Position numbers and translations under genes: made by a program. A stretch of 64,000 nt of DNA, taken from positions 186,001 through 250,000 of the forward strand of contig CAVVDT010000007.1 of the NCBI GenBank assembly GCA_963747005.1, written 5' to 3'. Each line of letters starts with the position of its first letter. The first letter of the stretch is position 1. The notes under the pieces are model-generated. The model was not told the DNA's origin. It searched no databases and saw nothing but the letters and a program-made list of their open reading frames with translations. Positions 58,137 to 64,000 of this stretch are shown piece by piece. This stretch comes from CAVVDT01 sp963747005 (GTDB lineage Bacteria > Pseudomonadota > Alphaproteobacteria > Rhizobiales > Aestuariivirgaceae).

Positions 58137-59513
58137 CTATTGAGCACCCAGAACGCCATCAACGGCTGTCTTCATGGCCGCCACGATGGTGTCGGCCTCG
58201 CCGGGTGCAAGGCACAAGGGCGGCGCAAAGCCGATGATATCGCCCTGGGGCATGGCGCGGGCGATGACGCCCTCTTTCAGGAGAGCGGCGGCGATGCGCG
58301 GGCCAACCTTCATCGACGGCTCGAAAAAGGTGCGCTGCGCCTTGTCGGCCACGAATTCGACGGCGCACATGAGGCCCTCGCCGCGCACATCGCCTACGTG
58401 GCTGTGATCGCCGACGGCGGCTTGCATGCTCTTGAGGAAATAGGCCCCCGTCTTTCCGGCATTGGCGACAAGGCCCTGATCATCGATGAGCTTGAGGTTG
58501 GCGACGCCGGCGGCGGCCCCGATGGGGTGGGCGGAATAGGTCCAGCCATGGCCGATGGCGCCGAACTCGTCGGTCCCCTCTTCCAGCACCTTCCACACGC
58601 CTTTTGAGATGATGGAGCCGGAAAGCGGCGCATAGGCCGACGTCAGGCCCTTGGCGATGGTGATGATGTCGGGCTGGATGCCATAGTGGGTGGAGCCGAA
58701 CATGGAGCCCAGCCGCCCGAAGCCCGTCACCACCTCGTCGGCGATGAGCAGGATGTCGTACTTCTTCAGCACGGCCTGGATGGCCTGCCAATAGCCGGCA
58801 GGCGGCGGCACCAGCCCGCCGGTGCCGAGCACCGGTTCGCCGATGAAGGCGGCGACGGTGTCGGGGCCCTCCGCGAGGATCAATTCTTCCAATTTCTGCG
58901 CGCAGTGGACGGAGAACTCCTCCTCGGACATGGCGGCATCGGCGCGGCGGAAATAATAGGGAGCCTCGGTATGGATAACCTGGGCGAGCGGCAGATCGAA
59001 CTTCTTGTGGAACAGCTCCAGGCCGGTGAGCGAGCCGGTCATCAGGCCGGAGCCGTGATAGCCGCGCCAGCGCGAGATGATCTTCTTCTTCGCAGGGCGC
59101 TTGAGGACGTTGTTGTAATACCACACGAGCTTGATGTTGGTCTCATTGGCATCGGAACCCGAGAGGCCGAAATAGACCCGGCTCATGCCGGCAGGGGCGC
59201 GCTCGATCACCATGTTGGCAAGGGTGATGGAGGCTTCGGTGCCGTGGCCCACATAGGCATGGTAGTAGGCGAGCTCCTTGGCCTGTTTGGCGATGGCCTC
59301 GGCCACTTCCTGGCGGCCATAGCCGATATTGACGCAATAAAGCCCGGCGAAGGCATCGAGGAGGCGGTTGCCGTCGCGGTCAATGATATAGACACCCTCG
59401 CCGCCGGTGATAATGCGATTGGGGAGTTCGCCGCGGGCGAACTGGGCAAGATGGGTGGAGGGATGGAAGAAGTGTTCGCGGTCCCAGCGGTCGAGTTGGT
59501 CGTTGGTGAGCAT
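58137..59513 (-). CDS. Class-III aminotransferase
   Basis: 458 aa PLP enzyme of the omega-aminotransferase group (putrescine/beta-alanine/taurine:pyruvate type). PLP lysine in TIAKGLTSAYAPLSG; ADEVVTGFGRLG holds the ring-binding Asp; WRGYHGSGLMTGSLTG and GHGWTYSAHPIGAAA are class-III blocks. Divergent from the EnuR-like regulator, with 110 bases between. Similar aminotransferases accompany some ectoine-catabolic clusters, but it also heads the racemase/transporter operon on its own strand. The amino donor is unknown. Confidence 0.9.
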   Translation of the reverse strand: MLTNDQLDRWDREHFFHPSTHLAQFARGELPNRIITGGEGVYIIDRDGNRLLDAFAGLYCVNIGYGRQEVAEAIAKQAKELAYYHAYVGHGTEASITLANMVIERAPAGMSRVYFGLSGSDANETNIKLVWYYNNVLKRPAKKKIISRWRGYHGSGLMTGSLTGLELFHKKFDLPLAQVIHTEAPYYFRRADAAMSEEEFSVHCAQKLEELILAEGPDTVAAFIGEPVLGTGGLVPPPAGYWQAIQAVLKKYDILLIADEVVTGFGRLGSMFGSTHYGIQPDIITIAKGLTSAYAPLSGSIISKGVWKVLEEGTDEFGAIGHGWTYSAHPIGAAAGVANLKLIDDQGLVANAGKTGAYFLKSMQAAVGDHSHVGDVRGEGLMCAVEFVADKAQRTFFEPSMKVGPRIAAALLKEGVIARAMPQGDIIGFAPPLCLAPGEADTIVAAMKTAVDGVLGAQ

Positions 59514-59610
59514 GGTGATGGGTGTCCTTGAAGCCTGGAGGCTATTCGGTCAGCGTGACGGCACGCAGCATGCGAGTTCGATTAAGCCTTGTCAATTGTG
59601 ATGAGTTTGA

Positions 59611-59621
59611 TCATGGTTGAA
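59611..59621 (+). promoter_or_regulatory. Shared motif TCATGGTTGAA upstream of the EnuR-like gene
   Basis: TCATGGTTGAA just before the regulator start resembles TCATGATTCAA at 61038-61048 inside the ehuA promoter (9 of 11 bases). A related ATGAGTTTGA lies directly upstream (59601-59610). Candidate binding sites of the MocR-type regulator. Confidence 0.35.
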
Positions 59622-59623
59622 GC

Positions 59624-61012
59624 ATGTCAATCTGGCCGCCTGATCCGCTCACCCTCAAGCGCCCCGCCTATCGTACGCTGGCCGAAAGCGTCCTCCGGGC
59701 GGTGGAAGCCGGCGAACTCAAGGCGGGCGATCGGCTGCCCACCCATCGCGGACTGGCGTTGCAACTGGGCTTGAGCGTGCAGACGGTCAGCCGCGCCTAC
59801 GAAGAACTGATCCGGCGCGGCGCCATCGCCGGCGTGGTCGGGCGCGGGACATTCGTGCGCACCGGCCCGATCGAGACCAGCACCCCGTTTCTGCCGGAGA
59901 GCCAGCACAATACCCTGGTGGACTGTTCGCTGCTGAAACCGGTATGCGAACAGTTGCACATGGACCACATGCGGGCGGCACTGGCGAAGCTTGCCACGGA
60001 CCTGCCGGCCACGGCCATCTCCTCCTTCCGGCCCAATTCCGCCTTGCAGAAACATCGCATCGCGTCGCTTTCCTGGCTGGCGCGCTGCGGCGTCCAGAGC
60101 CGGCACGAACTTGTGCATCTGACCAACGGCTGCACCCCGGCGATGACCATCGCCTTGATGACGGTCGCCAGCCCCGGCGACCTGGTGGTGACGGAGCGGC
60201 TTGGCCATCACACCCTCAAGACACTCACCCGCTATCTTGGTCTGCGCCTCAAGGGGCTCGAGATCGATGACGAGGGCATCGTGCCCGAGGATTTCGATCG
60301 GGTGTGCGCGGCAAACGCCGTGAAGGCACTCTATGTGATGCCCAGCGGGCTCAATCCGACGGCTTCCATGATGGGCCTGGAGCGACGCCGGGCGCTGTGC
60401 GCGGTGGCGCGCAAGCATGACGTGCTGATCATCGAAAACGACGCCTGGGGCCCTCTGCAGCCCGGACGCCCCGCCCCGATGGTGATGTTGGCGCCGGAGC
60501 GCACCTTCTATTTCACCGGCTTCTCCAAGTGCCTCATGCCGGGACTGCGCGTCGGTTACCTGGTGGCACCGGAGACCCTCAGTTCGGCGGTTGCCAATCG
60601 GCATCTGGTGACCAACTGGATGGCCACGCCCATCATCGCCGAGATCGCCTCGCGCTGGGTCGCGGAAGGGATGTCCGCCTATCTGCTGGAATGGCAAATG
60701 GCGGCGCTCGGCAGGCGCAACGCCCTGGCCGCGCGGCTGTTGGGGGACATTCCCTTCCGGGCCAGCCCCAATGGCCTGCACATCTGGTTGCCGCTGCCGG
60801 CTGCATGGAGCGAAGACGCCTTCGTAACCCATGCCCGCCTGCACGACGTGGCCGTGGCGCCGGGTTCGGCCTTTGCCGTCTCCGATCCCGTTCCCCAACC
60901 CGCCGTTCGCATCTGTCTCGGGGGCGCAACCGCTGCCGCTCTGGAGCGCGGCCTCGATGTCATCGCCCGGCTTGTGCGCAGCCAGCCGGAGCCGGCTCTG
61001 CTGACGATCTGA
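59624..61012 (+). CDS. enuR: MocR-type (GntR-aminotransferase) regulator, EnuR-like
   Basis: 462 aa. N-terminal winged helix of the GntR type: LAESVLRAVEAGELKAGDRL, HRGLALQLGLSVQTVSRAYE, GVVGRGTFV. A fold-type I aminotransferase-like domain follows with the PLP lysine at K302 (YFTGFSKCLMPGLRVGY) and LTNGCTPAMTIAL. It stands directly upstream of an ehuABCD-type operon, the position of EnuR, the PLP-dependent regulator of ectoine uptake and catabolism; size and PLP-lysine position agree with known EnuR. Inducers there are alpha-ADABA and DABA, which bind PLP. Assignment rests on context and architecture. Confidence 0.83.
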   Translation: MSIWPPDPLTLKRPAYRTLAESVLRAVEAGELKAGDRLPTHRGLALQLGLSVQTVSRAYEELIRRGAIAGVVGRGTFVRTGPIETSTPFLPESQHNTLVDCSLLKPVCEQLHMDHMRAALAKLATDLPATAISSFRPNSALQKHRIASLSWLARCGVQSRHELVHLTNGCTPAMTIALMTVASPGDLVVTERLGHHTLKTLTRYLGLRLKGLEIDDEGIVPEDFDRVCAANAVKALYVMPSGLNPTASMMGLERRRALCAVARKHDVLIIENDAWGPLQPGRPAPMVMLAPERTFYFTGFSKCLMPGLRVGYLVAPETLSSAVANRHLVTNWMATPIIAEIASRWVAEGMSAYLLEWQMAALGRRNALAARLLGDIPFRASPNGLHIWLPLPAAWSEDAFVTHARLHDVAVAPGSAFAVSDPVPQPAVRICLGGATAAALERGLDVIARLVRSQPEPALLTI

Positions 61013-61024
61013 AGCAGTGAGGTG

Positions 61025-61053
61025 TTGGCAAAAATTGTCATGATTCAATAATT
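61025..61053 (+). promoter_or_regulatory. Probable promoter of the ectoine uptake operon
   Basis: -35-like TTGGCA (61025-61030), 17-base spacer and -10-like ATAATT (61048-61053). The candidate regulator motif TCATGATTCAA lies inside the spacer and overlaps the -10, fitting control by an adjacent MocR-type protein. Confidence 0.55.
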
Positions 61054-61129
61054 CGTTTGACTCTCGATTGTCCTTATTTCAGGCTCAAAGAAAACAGAAC
61101 AATGAGGTTGACAGGGGAGGGCGTGCGCC

Positions 61130-61915
61130 TTGGCCGCACCGATCATTCGCATCGACAAGGTGTCGAAGAGCTTTGGCGCCCATCAGGTGCTCAAGGATCT
61201 GAGCTTCGATGTCGGAGCGGGCGAGAAGCTGGCGCTGATCGGGCCCTCGGGCTCGGGCAAGACCACCATCCTGCGCATCCTGATGACGCTCGAGACCATC
61301 GACGGCGGCTTTATCTACGTCGAGGACGAGCCCTTGTGGCATATGCCGCGCGACGGGCAACTGGTGGCGGCGAATGAAGCCCACCTGCACAAGATGCGCG
61401 CCAAGACCGGCATGGTGTTCCAGCTCTTCAACCTGTTCCCGCACAAGAGCGTTCTGGAGAACGTCACGCTGGCCCCGATGCTCACCAAGGGAGTGCCCAG
61501 GGCCGAGGCCGACAAGCGCGGCATGGAACTGCTCGAGATGGTGGGCATGGCCGACAAGGCGGCGGCGAGGCCGGCGCAGTTGTCGGGCGGCCAGAAGCAA
61601 CGTGTCGCCATCGCCCGGGCGCTGGCGCTGCAGCCGCGCATCATGCTGTTCGACGAGGTGACCTCGGCGCTCGATCCCGAACTGGTCGAGGAGGTGCTCA
61701 ACGTCATGCGCAAGCTGGCGGCCGAGACCGACATGACCATGCTGCTGGTTACCCACGAGATGAGCTTTGCCCATGATTTCGCCGACCGGGTGCTGTTCTT
61801 CGATGCCGGCCGCATCGTTGAATCGGGTCCGCCGGACCAGATTTTCACCGACCCGCAACAGGAGCGTACCAAGACCTTCCTGCGCAAGGTCATCGCCGCC
61901 GGCCAGCGCCTGTGA
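61130..61915 (+). CDS. ehuA: Ectoine/hydroxyectoine ABC ATP-binding protein
   Basis: 261 aa, TTG start at 61130 with GGGGAGG upstream; no ATG fits. Walker A GPSGSGKTT, signature LSGGQKQRVAIARAL, Walker B LFDEVTSALDP, switch VTHEMSFAHDF: the polar amino-acid ATPase class. An insert (YVEDEPLWHMPRDGQLVAAN) between Walker A and the Q-loop is seen in EhuA-type proteins. Named from the EhuB-like neighbour and the EnuR-like regulator. Confidence 0.85.
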   Translation: MAAPIIRIDKVSKSFGAHQVLKDLSFDVGAGEKLALIGPSGSGKTTILRILMTLETIDGGFIYVEDEPLWHMPRDGQLVAANEAHLHKMRAKTGMVFQLFNLFPHKSVLENVTLAPMLTKGVPRAEADKRGMELLEMVGMADKAAARPAQLSGGQKQRVAIARALALQPRIMLFDEVTSALDPELVEEVLNVMRKLAAETDMTMLLVTHEMSFAHDFADRVLFFDAGRIVESGPPDQIFTDPQQERTKTFLRKVIAAGQRL

Positions 61916-61996
61916 CGGGGCCGGTGCAAGGCCAATCACGACACGGGCCGAACGAAGAAGAACGTCCAAGTCACTTATCAAGGAGGAAATGAGCCA

Positions 61997-62851
61997 ATGA
62001 CCCTGACGAAATTACTTGCATCCACAGCCACCGCGGCGGTTGCCGCGCTGCTCATCGCCGCGCCGCTAGCCGCTCCGACCAAAGCCGCCACGCTGAAGGA
62101 GTTGAAGGCACAGGGCTTTGCCCGCATCGCCATCGCCAACGAGCCCCCGTGGACGAAGGTCTCCTCCGATGGAAAGGTCTCCGGTGCTGCCCCTGACCTG
62201 GCGCGGGCGGTGCTGCAGAAGCTCGGCGTCAAGGATATCGTGGCGTCGATCTCCGAATACGGCGCCATGATTCCGGGCCTGCAGGCGCGTCGCTTCGACA
62301 TGGTGTCGGCGGGACTTTTCATCAAGCCGGAGCGCTGCGCGGCGGTTATCTTCTCGCAGCCCGATCTGTGCGATGCGGAGAGCTTCATGGTGAAGAAGGG
62401 CAATCCCAAGGGCTTGAAGTCCTATGCCGATATCGCCAAGAGCGGCGCCAAGATCGGCGTTGTCGGCGGCGGCACGGAGGAAAAGCTTGCCATCGAGGCC
62501 GGGGCCAAGCGTGAGAACGTCATCGTTGCCCCCGATCCGCAGTCGGGAGCGAAGATGCTGCAGGACGGGCGCATCGATGCCTTTGCACTGCCGGTCCTGT
62601 CGATCAGCAGCCTCTTGAAGAAGGCCAACGATCCCAACCTGACGATGTTCGCTCCTGTCGAAGGCACGCCGATTTATTGCGCCGGCGTGGCTTTCCGCAA
62701 GCAGGACACTGCCTTGCGCGATGCCTATGACAAGGAACTGGCCAAGATGAAGGCCGACGGGGAGTTCGCCAAGATCATTGAGCCTTACGGCTATTCAGCC
62801 GCCGCTGCGATGCAGACCACCCGCAAGAAGCTGTGCGGAGGACCGAACTGA
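61997..62851 (+). CDS. ehuB: Ectoine/hydroxyectoine-binding periplasmic protein
   Basis: 284 aa with a signal peptide (about 1-29). The mature sequence follows the EhuB pattern: ARIAIANEPPWTKVSSDGKV, APDLARAVLQKLGVKDI, ISEYGAMIPGLQARRFDMVS, GLFIKPERCAAVIFSQP, FMVKKGNPKGL and DAFALPVLSI. These match S. meliloti-type EhuB, which binds ectoine and hydroxyectoine with high affinity. AAGGAGGAAATGAGCCA gives a strong ribosome site. Ligand assignment is from family resemblance, not binding residues. Confidence 0.85.
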   Translation: MTLTKLLASTATAAVAALLIAAPLAAPTKAATLKELKAQGFARIAIANEPPWTKVSSDGKVSGAAPDLARAVLQKLGVKDIVASISEYGAMIPGLQARRFDMVSAGLFIKPERCAAVIFSQPDLCDAESFMVKKGNPKGLKSYADIAKSGAKIGVVGGGTEEKLAIEAGAKRENVIVAPDPQSGAKMLQDGRIDAFALPVLSISSLLKKANDPNLTMFAPVEGTPIYCAGVAFRKQDTALRDAYDKELAKMKADGEFAKIIEPYGYSAAAAMQTTRKKLCGGPN

Positions 62852-62925
62852 GCCAACAGCAAGACGGGAGGCGGTGGCCGTCGTGCCGCCGCCTTCATGA
62901 CCACAACGGGCCGGGTTGAGCGCAC

Positions 62926-63585
62926 ATGGAACAGTGGTGGGGATATCTCGGTCTGATCGCGCAGGGTGCGGTCGTCACCGCCCAGATCACGCTTCTGGGC
63001 TGCGCCCTGGCGCTGGCGGCAGCGTTTGTCGCCGGCATGGGGCGGATATCGAGGTACTGGCCGCTGCGCTGGCTGGCGACCGCCTACATCGAGTTCTTCC
63101 GCGGCACGTCGATTTTTGTCCAGTTGTTCTGGGCCTATTTCGTGTTGCCGTTGCTCGGCGTGCCGCTCTCCCCGTTGCAGGCGGGCGTGTTGGCGCTGGG
63201 GCTCAATGTCGGGGCCTACGGGGCCGAGGTGGTGCGCGGCGCCATCCAGTCGGTACCGCGCGAGCAATATGAAGCCTGCAAGGCCCTCAACCTGACGCGC
63301 ATGCAGGAACTGCGCCACATCATTGTGCCGCAGGCCTTTGTCTTGATGCTGCCGACCTTCGGCAACAACGCCATCGAACTGTTGAAAGGAACAGCGGTGG
63401 TATCGCTGATCTCGCTCGCCGACATGACCTTCCAGGCCCAGGTGGTGAGATCGCAGACTGGCTCGACAGCCATACCCTTCCTCACCATCATGGTGGTCTA
63501 TTTCATCTATTCGACCGTTATATCAGCCGCCATCCGCGGCCTCGAGCGACGCCTGTCGCGCGGCCTCGACGTGACCAAGGCCTGA
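62926..63585 (+). CDS. ehuC: Ectoine/hydroxyectoine ABC permease
   Basis: 219 aa permease of the HisM/GlnP class: FFRGTSIFVQLFWAYFVLPL after the second membrane segment and the EAA-type loop EQYEACKALNLTRMQELRHI then IVPQAFVLM. Five membrane segments, as in EhuC. Follows ehuB by 74 bases. Confidence 0.85.
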   Translation: MEQWWGYLGLIAQGAVVTAQITLLGCALALAAAFVAGMGRISRYWPLRWLATAYIEFFRGTSIFVQLFWAYFVLPLLGVPLSPLQAGVLALGLNVGAYGAEVVRGAIQSVPREQYEACKALNLTRMQELRHIIVPQAFVLMLPTFGNNAIELLKGTAVVSLISLADMTFQAQVVRSQTGSTAIPFLTIMVVYFIYSTVISAAIRGLERRLSRGLDVTKA

Positions 63586-63590
63586 GCGCC

Positions 63591-64000
63591 ATGGAATGGG
63601 ACTGGACATTCGTCTGGCAGATCCTGCCGCAACTGGGTGAGGGGGTGATCGTCACCATCGAGGCGACGGTGATGGGCACAATCGTAGCCATGGTGCTGGG
63701 CCTGGCACTTGCCATCGCGCGGCGCTCGTCCAACAAGGCGATATCGCGCCTGCTGGGGTTCCTCGCCGACTTCGTGCGCGGTACACCGCTTCTGGTGCAG
63801 CTTTATTTCCTCTTCTACATCCTGCCCGATGTCGGCATCCTGCTGCCGCCGCTGGTGGCGGGCGTCATCGGTCTGGGGGTGCACTACGCGACCTATACAG
63901 CCGAGGTCTATCGCGCCGGCATCGACAACATCGCGCGCGGGCAATGGGAGGCGGCCAAGGCCGTCAACCTCGATGCCCGCCAGACCTGGATCCACATCAT
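63591..64000 (+). CDS. ehuD: Ectoine/hydroxyectoine ABC permease, N-terminal part (cut by right edge)
   Basis: 136 visible codons from ATG 63591, 5 bases after ehuC. FVRGTPLLVQLYFLFYILPD and the start of the EAA-type loop (ARGQWEAAKAVNLDARQTWI) identify a second HisM/GlnP-class permease, the partner of EhuC. The gene runs past the window edge; eutABCDE-type breakdown genes would be expected there if the cluster is complete. Confidence 0.84.
   Translation, partial: MEWDWTFVWQILPQLGEGVIVTIEATVMGTIVAMVLGLALAIARRSSNKAISRLLGFLADFVRGTPLLVQLYFLFYILPDVGILLPPLVAGVIGLGVHYATYTAEVYRAGIDNIARGQWEAAKAVNLDARQTWIHI

Overview
This window looks like the chromosome of a GC-rich alphaproteobacterium. The evidence is the alphaproteobacterial signature of the 16S gene, the order 16S-tRNA-Ile-tRNA-Ala-23S-5S, and a gene content typical of soil or host-associated heterotrophs. 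The genus cannot be fixed by eye. About 80% of the window is a catabolic island made of solute transporters (seven recognisable ABC systems or orphan binding proteins, plus one more binding protein paired with a signalling enzyme), each packed with oxidoreductases, hydrolases, racemases and regulators.

Layout. 1-684: N-terminal part of an M23 envelope peptidase, cut by the window edge. 1220-8295: one rRNA operon with promoter, boxA-like leader, 16S, tRNA-Ile(GAT), tRNA-Ala(TGC), 23S, an intact 5S and a second 5S split by a 1163-bp IS630-family element. 8456-12389 (minus): Cache-HAMP adenylate/guanylate cyclase, a TrpX-like binding protein overlapping it, and a CHAD protein. 12703-13785: tRNA-fMet with a strong terminator and a decayed second IS630 copy. 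13944-20425 (plus): amidohydrolase, shikimate dehydrogenase paralogue and a complete branched-chain-amino-acid-type (Liv) ABC transporter. 20637-21708: GNAT acetyltransferase and two gene remnants.

21749-33739 (minus): an 11-gene, tightly overlapping operon. It encodes a complete peptide-type (Dpp) ABC transporter, an enolase-superfamily enzyme inserted between the permease genes, a DadA-like FAD oxidoreductase, a three-subunit HcnABC/LhpBEF-like dehydrogenase and an M28 peptidase. A divergent LysR gene probably controls it. 34833-39733: GbcA/Stc2-like Rieske oxygenase, PAS-AraC regulator, HypD-like deaminase, two-cysteine hydroxyproline 2-epimerase and an Fe(II)/2-oxoglutarate oxygenase. Together these suggest uptake and breakdown of (hydroxy)proline, proline-betaine or related peptides. 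39916-42283: orphan peptide-type binding protein and a BetI-like TetR regulator with a candidate operator. 42285-45121 (minus): polar amino-acid ABC transporter.

45465-54321 (minus): a Rbs-like ABC system in which one permease is fused to a strictosidine-synthase/SMP-30-like beta-propeller. It shares its operon with a free propeller, an isochorismatase-fold hydrolase and a glutamine-synthetase-like ligase. 54391-59513 (minus): Asp/Glu racemase, D-cysteine desulfhydrase/cysteate sulfo-lyase-like enzyme, serine hydrolase, PaiB protein and class-III aminotransferase, probably transcribed with the transporter. 59624-64000 (plus): EnuR-like MocR regulator and ehuABCD-type ectoine uptake genes, the last cut by the window edge; ectoine-breakdown genes may follow outside.
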